Position numbers and translations under genes: made by a program. A DNA stretch of 64,000 nucleotides from Ichthyophis bannanicus (lineage: Eukaryota > Chordata > Amphibia > Gymnophiona > Ichthyophiidae), in assembly GCA_033557465.1 (NCBI GenBank), contig CM066031.1, positions 1,669,912,800 through 1,669,976,799 of the forward strand. Reading direction: 5' to 3'. How positions within the stretch are numbered: the first letter of the stretch is position 1; each line of letters begins with the position of its first letter. Under the pieces are notes generated by a model that saw only the letters and a list, made by a program, of their open reading frames with translations, was not told the origin of the DNA and made no database searches. Below are positions 42,451 to 52,987 of the stretch, one piece after another.

Positions 42451-42666
42451 TCAACAATTAACAGGTAAGTCTAATTTATCTTTCCTTATTGTCCCTCTAT
42501 TCCAGTCCCGCACCTCTGGGATGTATCAGAGCAGTTAAACTAACTAGATGGACCCGGCACAACTGGCCTGAAGCATTGCCGATCCAAAGTGAGTGTCCCC
42601 TGCCACCTGAACATCCAGGCTTAGTGAAGGTATGAAGCGACGACCATGTAGCCATCCTATAGATCT

Positions 42667-43747
42667 TGTGAGAGCCAGAAGGGAAAGAGTTAACACAAAG
42701 AATATCTAAAATATGTCCAAATTGCTGGCATGGTACTGAATGTGCGTTGTGGGATGCTGTGAGTAGTAGGTGATATCATGTGAGAAAAAACACACTTGTT
42801 TACAGAGCACAGGAGAGAGAAGACATTATTTAGTATGGTTATGTCAGTTTGACATGGGGCCTACTGAGGCCTAGTGTGGAAACTGTCAGAATACCAGAGC
42901 ACTAATAAACTTGCAGGTCTATGGACTAACCTCGCCAATAAGACATATATTTTCTATATTTCTTAAAAATAGGGGATGGAAAAACAGACAAGATGGGAAG
43001 ATGAATAGGTGGGGAATAGGTAAAAATAACAAGGAATAAATCTGAAAAAGGCCTGAGCACATGTTTATATACAAGGCCATAAAGGGTCACAGGTCAGAGT
43101 GCAGATATGACAGGGCAAAAGAGTGAAAGAAAGAAATGAAAGAGAAAATCCAGATGCCTGGAATCGAAAACAAAGGGACTATTTCAAATAAAACCTATAT
43201 AACAGGACAGAACTTTTAAAATATTGGGGAATTTGCAACCCATTTTCGCAGGAGTGTGGATTGCAAGTTCCTACTGCATGCCTGCTAATGAGAGAATAGT
43301 ATGTGTCTGATGTCTGTGTGAAACTCTATCTTTGAGTGTAGCTAGGAATCTCACACTATCATATATCTTTCTCTTTCACTGTGCTAGGATCTGTCTATGG
43401 ACAGGAAGTCTCTTTAATTACTTTATAGCTGTAAGTGGAGGGTGAAGGAATTTTCCAAGTGTACTTTGTATTTAGTTTTGGTTGCGCTACCTATATGCTT
43501 GTTTCTGTGATGTATAAGGAATAAAGGATTTTATTTGTAAGAAGAATCTGTGAGAATTTTGTGCCAGGTACGAGTATAATCTGCACGAGGTGTGATTTAA
43601 TGGGAAGAGGAGGTAAGCTCTTCCTGTATGTGTATGTAAGGTTTTAGTTTGTTTTCCCCTCTTGTACGGAGGAGGAGGGGCGGCAATCTGCCTGGCCAAC
43701 AGATTGCCGCCACCTCCCCCCCCCCCCCCGCCCCCCGGTTCCATACA
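42667..43747 (+). mobile_element. solo LTR (1081 bp) in the DIRS-E1 recombinase gene
   Basis: The insert begins TGTGAG and ends CATACA, and ATCT flanks it on both sides (42663-42666, 43748-43751), as expected for an LTR with a 4-bp target duplication. DIRS-E2 is continuous across the homologous site (about 59155). A TATA-like TTTATATAC (43063) and an AATAAA (43520) are in the right order for a plus-strand LTR. No internal gag, pol or env remains. Whether it is from an endogenous retrovirus or a gypsy-type element cannot be told. Confidence 0.7.
43679..43711. repeat. 12-bp perfect hairpin near the LTR 3' end
   Basis: GGCGGCAATCTG (43679-43690) and its exact reverse complement (43700-43711) flank a 9-base loop. 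The stem can be extended by GGAGG/CCTCC past one unpaired base. A C-rich run (43715-43738) follows. Confidence 0.7.
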
Positions 43748-44030
43748 ATCTCTACTGGCAGAAGCAAGCTATATTCTGCCCACGAGGCAGCAACCCTACC
43801 GGCACCACTTTTACCCTTCAGGTTGTATGCAGATGCAATTGCCTCACTGATCCATCTGGAAATGGAGGCCTTTGCTGCCACCTCACCTCTGCACTGTCCT
43901 CCAAAAAAAACAGACAAAAGGATGTCAAATACCTCCGGAGGAATCATCTGACATCCAGGCAGCGCAACTGCGGAGTGGCAGAGCACCCATCTGCGTTTGC
44001 TAGAGTCAGTAAGGAAACCACCTAGTTCAC
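43748..44030 (-). pseudogene. DIRS-E1 recombinase, middle part
   Basis: The minus strand gives FFGGQCRGEVAAKASISRWI, SEAIASAYNLKGKSGAGRVA, then ASWAEYSLLLPVEIV. It aligns with E2 (FGGPKKGQAASKASIARWLK...), but the H-x-x-R segment of E2 (RAHSTRAQATS) is shortened here. The CR1 piece ends it on the upstream side, the solo LTR on the downstream side. Confidence 0.6.
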
Positions 44031-44580
44031 ATAAGAACACAAGATATGCCATACTGGGTCAGACCAAGGTCCATCAAGCCCAGTATCCTGTTTCCAACAG
44101 TGGCCAATCTAGGTCATACATACATACCTAGCAGTTTTCCCAAAAGACACAGGTTCCACAATGCTTGTATTGGGTCAAGCAGTGATATCCTGGGTCCCTT
44201 TTAATAATGGTTTATGGACCTTTCCTCCAGGAACTTGTCCAAACCTTTTTTAAACCCAGTTACACTAACAGCTTTTATTACATCCTCCGGCAACAAATTC
44301 CAGAGTTTGATTACACGTTGAGTGAAAAAATATTTTCTCTTATTAGTCTTAAATAGTTTACCCTGTAGCTTCATTGCATGTCCCCTAGTCTTCCTATATT
44401 CTGATAACGTAAACAAATCGATCTATGTTTACCCGTTCCACTCCATTCGTTAATTTATAGACTTCTATCATATCTCCCCTTAGCTGTCTCTTTTCCAGGT
44501 TAAAGAGACCTAACCTTTTTAGCCTCTCTTCATAGGGGTATCCTTCCATCCCCTTTACCATTTTAGTGGCTCTTCTCTGA
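44031..44580 (-). mobile_element. CR1 LINE 3' fragment
   Basis: Read on the minus strand it encodes [20 protein letters not shown], then after a frameshift [40 protein letters not shown] and a stop at 44201, which is the C-terminus of CR1 ORF2. The 3' UTR contains the plus-orientation CATACTGGGTCAGACCAAGG typical of tetrapod CR1. It is 5'-truncated. Confidence 0.8.
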
Positions 44581-44790
44581 ACATGAAATGCTGAAACCAT
44601 TTTGGGTAAAAATGAAGGTACTGGCTGAAGAACCACCTTCTCCCTGAAGAACGAAAAGAATGGCTCCTGGCACGATAAGGCTTGAAGCTCCAAAATCCTA
44701 CATGCCGAGCAAATCGCCACAAAGAAAACAGTCTTCAGGAAAGCCTGACTCAAAGGCTCAAAGGGTTCCCCCAAGAGAGCTGTCAGCATG
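44581..44790 (-). pseudogene. DIRS-E1 recombinase, segment with the catalytic Arg region
   Basis: The frame reads [40 protein letters not shown], then [20 protein letters not shown]. It aligns with E2 (VFLVAISSARRISELQALSC), with the first of the paired Arg replaced by Cys. The LINE piece at 44795 interrupts it on the upstream side. Confidence 0.65.
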
Positions 44791-44794
44791 AGAT

Positions 44795-45226
44795 TTATTT
44801 ATTTAACAGTTTTTCTATACCGCCTTTATCCAAGGCGGTTTACATCAAACATCACAATTACAGGTAATTGTTTTACATTAAACGGGGCATACAACTTGGA
44901 GTTAAATAAGAGATAGATTATGCAGGGGGTATGAACTATTTACATGATGGGATGAGTGTCATTTTATGGGGGTAGTGGTTGGTTTGGGTTAGCAGACCTT
45001 CTATGTGGTATGTTGGCACTTGATTTATGTTTTGTCGTCAGGTCCATAGTATTCCCTGAATAGGTGGGTTTTTAATTGTTTTTTTTTAATTCGGTGATGG
45101 ATTTTGCTGATCTTATGTTGTCTGGTAGAGAGTTCCACATTGATGGAACATATAAGGAGAATGTTCTGTTGCTGGTCTGCTGTGTGGTTTTGCTCCTGAG
45201 CGGGTGGATGTTCAGGTGGTTTTGAT
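44795..45226 (-). mobile_element. L2-type LINE 3' fragment in DIRS-E1
   Basis: On the minus strand it ends with GGCGGTATAGAAAAACTG and an AAATAAAT tail. The coding end includes YVPSMWNSLPDNIRS, the same C-terminal block as APTIWNSLPEELR in the LINE at 971-2921. TGAGAT flanks it on both sides (44789-44794, 45227-45232), a likely target duplication. Confidence 0.75.
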
Positions 45227-46008
45227 TGAGATCAGAAAGCAGCACCACCACCCTCCGTGGAAGATGTAGGTGAGTCGCTGCCCTCAGAAATCTCAGTACA
45301 TCTGGGTGTGTACTTAACGGCACCCCGTGGACCTTTCCCCAATAACAGGAAATCGCCACCAGCTGCACCTGAAGGAACTGGCAGCTAGGCACTTATCAAA
45401 ACCGGATTGCAAAAATGCCAAGATGTCCAGGACAGAGGAGGTGGATGGGCGCGCCTGCCTCACTCTGCACCATGACTCAAAGATGCATCATACGTGGATA
45501 TACACCAGGCATATAGACCTCCTCTGGACCTGTAGCAAGGTTGCTATCGCCGAGCCCGAATATCTTTTCTTGTTCAACCTCGCCCTTTCAAGAGCCATGC
45601 CATAAGCGAGAATCGATCCACCTGAGGCAGGCAGAGTGGCCCCTGTGTTAAAAGGTCCTTCTGAATCGGAAGTCACCACAGCTGAGCCGCAGTAGTTGGA
45701 CCAGGTCAGCATACCATGGGTGCTGTGGCCAATCCGGTGCAACCAGAACTACTAACCCAGTGCATCTCTATCCGTTGCACTACTCAGCCTATAAGAGCCC
45801 ACGGGGAAATACATAAAGACCCTCTTCGGGCCACCTCTGTACTAGAGCATCCAGGCCCTTGGACATCCTCTCTCTTCTTCTGTGAAAAATCGGCTGGCCT
45901 TGGCCGAATCGAACATTGCAATTAGGTCCATGACCGGTTCGCCCCATCGGTGCACCACCTGCTCGAACACCCCCTGTTTGAGGCGCCACTCTCTAGGGTC
46001 CATGCACA
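45227..46008 (-). pseudogene. DIRS-E1 recombinase N-terminus, linker and MT region
   Basis: From upstream: CMDPREWRLKQGVFEQVVHR, WGEPVMDLIAMFDSAKASRF, FT, then SKGLDALVQRWPEEGLYVFP. This is the MT-like region of group E. The linker SGGSILAYGMALERARLNKK and the YR start (QVQRRSICLVYIHV, then QVQLVAISCYWGKVHGV) follow, in at least three frames. RH is missing because of the B2 junction at 46008. Confidence 0.6.
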
Positions 46009-46990
46009 CAACTGAAGCCACCACTGCAGGGAGGAGACCAGACGGTCGGAAATCCGTATCAGGTCCGACAGCCTCCCTGTGGCCTGATGCCATTGAGTGC
46101 GAAGGTTCCACTGAGCAGGTCTCATCTGTAGACGGGCATTCGGGGTGACATGGACCGTGGAGGCCATGTGCCCGAGCAGCTGCAGGTACTGTCTGGCAGA
46201 GACCGGCGACATGCTGTTGAACCTGCCGGCTAGAGCTATGAGCCTGTTGGCCCGTTCCAGAGGCAAGAAGGCACGAGCCTGCAGAGTGTCCAGCCGTGCC
46301 CCTATGAACTCGAGATCCTGAGAGGGGAGCAAAGCGGACTTTTCGAAGTTTATGACGAAGCCCAAGTGCTCAAGCAGAGCCACTGTGCGTTGAGTGGCCT
46401 GAGTAACCTCTGGAGCAGACGATGCCCGGATGAGCCAGTCGTCCAGGTATGGAAAGACGAAGAGGCCTTGAAGCCTCAGGAAGGCTGCCACCACTGCCAG
46501 GCACTTCATGAACACCCTGGGAGTGGAGGACAGGCCAAAGGGCAGTACACGGTACTGATAATGATTTCCTGCCACCACAAATCTTAGATATTGCTGGTGG
46601 TCCGGATGAATAAGGATGTGGGTATAAGCATCCTTTAGATCCAAGAAGCATAGCCAATCTCCCTGCTGGAGGTAGGGCAGTAGGGTTCCAAGGGTAAGCA
46701 TCTTGAACTTTTCCCGCTGCAGGAACCTGTTGAGGTTGCGTAGGTCCAGAATGGGTCTGAGGCCTCCTGTTCTCTTTGGAATCAGGAAGTATCTCGAGTA
46801 AAACCCGTGACCCCACAGGTGTTGGGGGCACTGGCTCCACAGCCCGTTCTCGAAGCAGACCTTGCAGCTTCTGAAGGAGTAAGTCCCTGTGCAGAGGGGG
46901 TCTGGGAGGCTCCCCTGGAAAGTAGGGGGGAGGCACCTGGTGAAAATGTAAGAGGTAGCCCCTTTGAACCACCTGCAGCACCCAGGAATC
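46008..46990 (-). pseudogene. DIRS-B2 reverse transcriptase
   Basis: A 259-residue frame from 46701 holds MLTLGTLLPYLQQGDWLCFL, DLKDAYTHILIHPDHQQYLR, QYRVLPFGLSSTPRVFMKCL, FPYLDDWLI, DLEFIGARLDTLQARAFLPL and LLGHMASTVHVTPNARLQMR, ending WWLQ at the junction. The N-terminal part is in 46782-47009, frameshifted. The palm and thumb are intact. The overlapping second frame is open over 46370-46981. Confidence 0.7.
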
Positions 46991-47025
46991 GGATGTTATG
47001 GCTGACCACCTGTGGGCAAAGTGGG

Positions 47026-47965
47026 TCAGCCGGCCCCCCCGTGCTGGGCGAAGGCCCCTGAGGGGGAGAGGCTATGCGGGCACCGAGTCTGAAAAGAACT
47101 GGGTGACGCGTCCTCCTCCGTGTCCCAGCCCGATTCCTCCGAGGAGGAATCGAGCTCCGTGTGGGCGGAGGCCGGAGACCTCCGCCCCGACGCCGAGGCC
47201 GGCGTCAAGGACCTCGGTCCCGAACGGGAAGCCGAGGGAGACCTATGTCGAGGATCGACTCGAGCTCGTATGGACTCGAGGATCGACTCGGCCTCCGGGG
47301 TCGACTTGGGCGTCGACGTCCCGGTGGTCGGGGCAGATGCACTGGCAAGGCCGGTGATCAGTGCCCGCTGCTGGTCCATGAAGGCAGCGATACTGCGCTC
47401 CAAGGTCGTCAGTCTGAGATCAAGCTCAGAAGACCCAGCAGCTGCCGACTCGGGCCCCGACGGAGTCGGGCCCCAACGTCGGTTCTCCCGGGGGAGAGTC
47501 CAGGAGGACTATAGCACTCACGTGTCCAGACGACTCCATCTCAAGCCGAGGAAGCTTCGCAGGCCTCTCCCTCTCCGAGGACCCGGGGCGTCCGACAGGG
47601 CTGAGCGACCTGGCCCTCGAGGGGCCAGGAGCGTCCTCCGACGCCACCCTCGCGGGCCTCTTTTCCCGATGGTGTTCCCGGCCGGGGGACCCCCGCTCAG
47701 AAGAACTCCGACGATGCTCGGAGCTGGAGCCACGAGACGTCGAGGTCTCTGACGAGGTCCGGGCCCGACCGGACGTGGAGTCAGAGAAGATTCTATCCTT
47801 TTGCGACTGCCGACTCCTTAGCGCCTTCGAGGACATCTTGCTGCACGGACCGCAACTCATAGGGTCATGTTCGGGCCCGAGGCAGCGGAGGCAGCAGTCA
47901 TGCGTGTCAGTAAGAGACATGAGTTTGACACAACGATCACACTTTTTAAACCCGCTGGCAGCCAT
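47026..47965 (-). pseudogene. DIRS-B2 Gag N-terminus
   Basis: The start at 47965 gives MAASGFKKCDRCVKLMSLTD with the full array C-X2-C-X12-C-X2-C-X4-H-X4-C-X2-C. A Ser/Arg/Pro-rich segment runs to about 47430. After one frameshift the segment MERSIAAFMDQQRALITGLA and a Ser/Asp-rich stretch continue to 47026. The conserved C-terminal helical half is deleted. Confidence 0.7.
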
Positions 47966-48353
47966 CGGGGGAAAAAGGGCCCCTGCAAGGTCGAAAGACC
48001 GCGCTGCTAGGGAAGAACGAAAAACAGGCGGGAACGCCAGTTGGAGAGAAAGAAAGAAAATAAAAACTGAACGGGCCCCTTAGGATATCGAGGCCTGGCG
48101 GGAAGAGGACACACGAACCGAGAAAATAAGGAAATCAACTTTTTCAGCGGCGACAACAAACTACGTCTGTAGGTCTCCGCTGAAAAAAGGAGACTGAGCA
48201 AGATGGCACCCTTGGGCGGGAAGGGGACCGCGCATGCGCGCTGCAATTCCCAAAAGCTTTCTGCGAAAGCTGGGGAAAATTGCTCCGCGGGGGCTCCGTC
48301 GGCGCCGACGTCACCCATAAGTGAGGACTGACTTCCTGCTTGGTCCTGGAGAA

Positions 48354-49860
48354 TTTCTCTTTCTTCCAGCTCCTCCTGCAGGTCCAGCTCCAGGTCCAAG
48401 TCATCTCCCTCCGCCCCCTCCGACAATGGTGATTGCTGTCATTCCTCTGGGCATCTGTCCCTCTTAGCCACCACCTTGCCCTCTTTTGTGTCAGACGCCC
48501 TCTTAGCACTGCATGTTGTTGGCATACTCAAAACGCCTTGTGCAAAGCAAGAAAAACTCCAGTGAAAAATCCCTCATGAGCGCTGTTGCTCCCAGAGTCA
48601 GAGGGGTGGAGGATTCGGGCATAGCTGGGGGACTGTGGGTCGGTTCCAACAAAGCCAATGTGAGGCCCCCCACCTCCTGGACCTCTCCTGCAGGTACTGT
48701 TCCAAAGAATTAGCCTCTTATGTGCAGCCTAAGCAAATGCCTGCCTCCGAGACTGCTTCCAGACAAGTCCTGCACACAAGGCACTGAGGCCTAGCCAGCA
48801 TGGTGGGGCATGCTAAGTGCTGCAGGCTCCCGCCCCCCCCCCCCAACTGCAGCCGGGCAGGCAGAAGGTCGTTTCCCCTAGTGCCCCTCCCCGGAGCCAA
48901 GTCATAGCTGGCAAAGCTCTGATCCAAATTAAAGACAAAATGGATTAAGAAGAAATTAAAATCAAATTAAAATTAAATTAAGCAGCCAAGAGAACTGCCC
49001 CAAACTGCAGGGAATGAAACTGGAGCCAGGGGAGCAGGAACCACTCTAACCTGCCTCTAGCCCTGGCTGCATAGGAGGAAAAAAAAACAAGCTGCTGACC
49101 TCCCTCGCGCGCCAAAAACATGGCGGGGAAAGACACACACATGGGCCCAGGATAAAGGAGAAAACACGCAGCTTGTGCTTCCCGCGTAGCTGCAGGCCCC
49201 AAACATGTGCTTGCAGGCTGCTCTGTGCCTCTGGGTGCTCCAGCGATATCCGGGAGCTTCTGCTGCCGCTACTCCGCCATTTATCACTTACTGCCTCTGC
49301 ACTACGTAGCTCTCCTCCCCCCTCATACTCAGCCTTCAGTTCCCAACTTTGGAGCAGAGGGGGCTGACCCAGGGCTGCTGATCTGCATGCTTCTGCCCAC
49401 GCGGCGGCTCCTCACCCAATAACGGGTTTGGGAGCCACCTGAAGACTTGGGCTGTGGGAGGCCTGCAGAGACTCCAGATATTCTCCCTCTCTGCCTTGTA
49501 GCCTCTTGATTCTTTGTCTCCTGGCTTTTCCCTTTTTTTTAAACTTTAAAAGTAAAAACCTGTATCTTTCAGGGGAAGGAACTCCAAAAATCCTAGCTAA
49601 CCTCTAACATATGCTCCTTAGTTGTCCTTTCAGTGAGTCCACCAATCTGGCTCACTACCTCCTCCAACTGCTTGGAGACTGAGCATACTGGGGCTGGTAG
49701 GCGGTGCCAGCTGCATAAGTACACTGGTGTCATGAAAAGATGTCATGCTCAATCTCCAGGCTGCTGAAAGAAGTACACTACCCAGAGGTGTGGGACTAGA
49801 CTGGAGGGACGATAAGGAACAAAAGACTTAAAACAGCCCAAGAGTTGTTTCAGGAGTTGC
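48354..49860 (-). mobile_element. probable 5' part of DIRS-E1 (leader and degraded gag)
   Basis: At 49600-49860 the sequence, read inverted, matches the E-type terminus: TTCCTTATCGTCCCTCCAG and AGTCCCACACCTCTGGG against 42478-42525, and CCAACTGCTTGGAGACTGAG against the 3' ITR of E2 (58500-58530). Inside it, QCLVCRTCLEAVSEAGICLG (48718-48927) has a Gag-like C-X2-C pattern, and an acidic run (DLDLELDLQEELEERE) lies next to the B2 end. I infer one E1 element into which B2 inserted. Much of 48950-49590 shows nothing recognisable. Confidence 0.45.
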
Positions 49861-51108
49861 TGCTCAAAGTCAGCTGAAAAAACTATCCCTGGGGTCTCAG
49901 AGGAACCTGCTGGCTTGAGTATGTGGTCTTCTCACCACACTTTCCCCTCCGCAGGGACATGTGGCCACCTAAAATAGCATCTTTTCCTACCAGCGGAAAA
50001 ACCTCGGGAGACGTAGCAAAGACAGCAAGATAAGCATTGGGTCCCATTGGGGGTGGGGGTCCCAACATTGCCAAATAAAACAGGCCTCAAAAAATTCACA
50101 CTCTGGGCAAAAAGCAGCCAGCCATGGAGCTCAAAAGAAAGGAACTACAGGACAGACCATGCTATATGGCAGAGCTTCATGCAGTCAAAAGAAAAAAAGT
50201 GATAAAAAATCCACAGCTGAAAAGGAATTCTCAAACGGAAAGAATCCCAGCGCCTGTCAGGTCAGCCAACAAAACCTGAGAAGAGCTGCTCTAGCTACCC
50301 CTGCAGGCCTGGCTGCATCAGACAGCTCCCTTTTGTCAAGCTTTGAAGTTACTTTACTGGAAGCAGCAAAAGAAAGCTAATTGAAAATATAGCAATAAGG
50401 AAAAAGATAGTGGACTGCAACAGGGAAAGGGGGCCTGGGCTCTAACATCTCCAGTTCAGAGAATCCATGGGCTCCACCTGGCCACTGTCCAGCCCACTAG
50501 TGCTGGAAGCTGTAGGTAACAGTACTGGATCCAAAGCATCTGTCAGCTTGAGCAGGGTGTACTTGAGCTCTCAATCATACAGGCCACAAGTTTGTGCTCT
50601 GGGCCAGGGAAGATAGGCCTCTGGGCCAGGGAAGATAGGCCTATCTGTACTGCTGCACCAGTCCACACACCATGCCACTTGCTGAAGGATAAGAAAAGAT
50701 ATTTGTGATGACATCACTGAAATTTGCTCTAAACTGCCTCTACCTGCTGGCTGTGGAGCATGCCTCATTTGTCTATACTGGTCGAGCTGGATAATAAGGA
50801 ATAGTCAATTCTGTTCAACACCACCACATCACCACCTTGGGCACTGAAGGATCCAATACTGTCAACTATCTCAAGCCTCTAGCTAAACTAGTTTAGGTGA
50901 TGGACACAAAATTCTCTTCCTGATACACAACTACTCATACCCATTGAAGCAGAACTACCCAAAGTCTTCTGAAAACTGACTACCTGGCAAACACCAACTC
51001 AAAAATGGGCAAAACACGTACGCCGCTTAAATCCAAGTGTTCCAAAGAAATACTTAATTTTGTTTAATATGAAAATTCCATTTTTTTCATCTTTGTAGGT
51101 TTTAGGGA
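49861..51108. other. unassigned sequence
   Basis: No coding pattern or terminal repeat that I can support. A 22-bp unit (TGGGCCAGGGAAGATAGGCC and two bases) is present twice in tandem at about 50600-50643. It could be degraded DIRS or host DNA. Confidence 0.4.
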
Positions 51109-51269
51109 TTTATTTATTTTATTTAAAAATTCTTTTATACCGCCTTATCTGAAAGTCAAAGCAGTGTACATGGAACCAAATTTGACATACAAATTTATCT
51201 TAACTCAACTTACTTATACATAGAACTTAAATTTGACTAAAAAAATTAACTTGATTGAACTTACAATAA
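51109..51269 (-). mobile_element. L2-type LINE 3' tail
   Basis: Read on the minus strand the segment ends AAGGCGGTATAAAAGAATTT and an AAATAAATAAAT tail, like the other L2-type pieces here. It abuts the 3' end of DIRS-A5. Confidence 0.6.
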
Positions 51270-51530
51270 AGCGTAGTTATTCATCTGTAACAGGTGATCT
51301 CCAGGAACAGCAGGAATTTAGTCTTCACATACGGTAACATGGTACCGACGGAGCCCGCGCGCAAACACTCCCCAGCATCTACTAGGAAAGCCTATGGGAG
51401 CATCCCACTGCGCCTGCGTAGCTGCCTTCCCGCCTTTTGTGCTCTCCCTCCTCAGTTGAGTTTCTAGCTGAGGTAAAAGGAGAGAAGGAGAAGAGGAGGA
51501 AAAAGTACCACTCCTAGGGGAGGAGGGTGG

Positions 51531-51632
51531 GTTGTAAAGACTAAATTCCTGCTGTTCCCAGAGATCACCTGTTACAGGTGAGTAACTACGCTATCTCCAG
51601 GAACATGCAAGAATATAGTCTTCACATATGGG
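51531..51632 (+). repeat. DIRS-A5 internal complementary region
   Basis: AACTACGCT (the inverse of the 3' end at 51270) is joined to ATCTCCAGGAAC (5' end type) at about 51592. It is the same structure as in A3 and A4, although the 5' end of A5 is not in the window. Confidence 0.8.
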
Positions 51633-51759
51633 ACTCCCTAGCTCGGAGATGCTAAAAAGATGACCTCAGATTGAGCTGTAGATCACAGGCATAACTAAGT
51701 AGGTCATATATCCTCCAAGGATGTCTGGTATCAAAACCCGGGACGGAGGGTAGGAGTTG

Positions 51760-52485
51760 ATCTAAGTCTGAAAAAGATGCTGGAGAACAGCTTGACCAAA
51801 CAAGGCATCCCGGCGGGAGTGCTTGTCCAGGCAATAGTGAGCAGCAAAAGTGTGGACAGAAGAACAAGCTGCTGCTTTGCATTTCTCATCAATTGCTAAG
51901 AGAGTAGATTTGCCATGGAGGTAGCCATGAGGCAAACATTATGTGCACTGACATGACCCTCGAGAGAGAGCCCTTCTCCTTCGTAAGCAAAGGAGATGCA
52001 ATCTGCTATCCATCTGGAGAGGGTTCACTTGGATATTGGCATCCCTAGGTGACTCGAGTCAAAGGCGATGAAAAGCTGGGAAGCTTTTCTGTGCTTTCGA
52101 GTTCTCTGGAGATAAAAAGCCAAAGCACGTTTGCAGTCAAGCGTGTGAAGGGTTGCTTCTACCCTAGAGAAATGAGGTCTAGGGAAAAAGACAGGGAGGT
52201 AAACTGATTGGTTTAAATGGAAGGGTGAGACGACCTTCGGCATAAAGTGAGGATGAGTCCTAAGGACTACCTTATGGTGGAATCATGTATAAGGAGGGTG
52301 AGCCACCAAAGCCTGGAGCTCACTAATGCGTCTTGCTGAAGAGAGGGCAATAAGGAAGATGACCTTCTAGGTGAGAAACTTCAGGGAAGTAGTGGCTAGA
52401 GGTTCAAAGGGTGGTTTGAAAAGCTGTCCTAGAACAACATTAAGATCCCATGCCACTGGAGCGGGATTAATGGGAGGTTTAGTTA
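51760..52485 (-). pseudogene. DIRS-A5 tyrosine recombinase, C-terminal part
   Basis: The clear open piece (52025-52243) reads MPKVVSPFHLNQSVYLPVFF, then SRVEATLHTLDCKRALAFYL and SSHLGMPISK. The catalytic-Arg block is recognisable on the minus strand near 52335, and an H-x-x-R region near 51940, but in shifted frames. The first half of the gene is across the B3 insertion at 58253-58451. Confidence 0.65.
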
Positions 52486-52660
52486 GCATAGTTACTCACC
52501 TGTAACAGGTGTTCTCCAGGAGCAGCAGGAATCAGTCCTCACATATGGGTGACGTCGGCGCCGACGGAGCCCTCGCGGAGCAATTTCCCCAGCTTTCAAA
52601 GAAAGCCTTTGGGAATTGCAGCGCGCATGCGCGGTCCCCTTCCCGTCCAAGGGTGCCATC
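52486..52660 (+). repeat. DIRS-B3 3' inverted terminal repeat
   Basis: It includes CCTGTAACAGGTGTTC, the CGTCGGCGCCGACG palindrome (52549-52562) and GCGCGCATGCGCGG (52621-52634). Its inverse matches the 5' ITR at 58080-58252. Confidence 0.8.
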
Positions 52661-52750
52661 TTGCTCAGTCTGATGACATAGCGAAAAGACAGCAAAAAAT
52701 TAGGAAAAACGAAAGCATAGAACTGCAACTCCAAGGGGAGAAGGGAGGGT

Positions 52751-52849
52751 TGTGAGGACTGATTCCTGCTGCTCCTGGAGAACACCTGTTACAGGTGAGT
52801 AACTACGCTTTCTCCAGGACCAAGCAGGAAGTCAGTCCTCACATATGGG
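52751..52849 (+). repeat. DIRS-B3 internal complementary region
   Basis: ...GGTGAGTAACTACGC (inverse of the 3' end) is fused at 52808/52809 to TTTCTCCAGGACCAAGC (the 5' end on the minus strand). The one mismatch to the real end (C for T) is in the outermost 6 bp. Confidence 0.85.
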
Positions 52850-52987
52850 ACTCCCAAGCTTAAGGCTACCGGAGACCCTAAGCACAAAAATAAGCTCCCT
52901 CAAGCTCAGTAGCACAGAAGGAAGGAATCTTCTCTGAATAGGTCTCCAACCGGTAGCCCAACATCCGGGATGGAGGGTAGGAGTTAA

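Larger units (their letters stand above)
42451..46008 (-). mobile_element. DIRS-E1, 3' portion with three later insertions
   Basis: From the left it starts with AACAATTAACAGGTAAG and matches the second half of the ICR of DIRS-E2 (from 58930). It then follows E2 through the YR 3' end, YR, linker and MT (to 46008). The 3' ITR and first ICR half are missing. A solo LTR (42667-43747), a CR1 piece (44031-44580) and an L2 piece (44795-45226) are inserted in YR. At 46008 the sequence switches to DIRS-B2 inside RH. Confidence 0.75.
46008..48353 (-). mobile_element. DIRS-B2, 5' half with a gag deletion, joined to DIRS-E1
   Basis: The 5' end is at 48353. Gag N-terminus (47026-47965) and RT (46008-47000) follow, and the element stops at the start of RH, where the sequence becomes DIRS-E1. 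Compared with B3 about 1 kb of the Gag C-terminus is missing near 47080. The ITR keeps CGTCGGCGCCGACG and CGCGCATGCGCG (48229-48240). Confidence 0.8.
51270..52485 (-). mobile_element. DIRS-A5, 3' end with ICR and part of YR
   Basis: The 3' ITR begins AGCGTAGTTATTCATC at 51270. The ICR is at 51531-51632. The YR gene runs from about 51760 to 52485, where DIRS-B3 is inserted. YR resumes at 58253. The sequence differs from A3 and A4 at many sites, so it is an older or separate subgroup of A. Confidence 0.85.

Noticed and set aside
43487..43744. Gly-rich short frame beside a poly-C run
   Set aside because: The Gly run is translated from the C-run, and the frame lies in the solo LTR.
48354..48720. 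possible host exon with an acidic stretch (DLDLELDLQEELEERE)
   Set aside because: No splice pattern or second exon is visible, and the position next to E-type terminal sequence makes degraded DIRS gag more likely.
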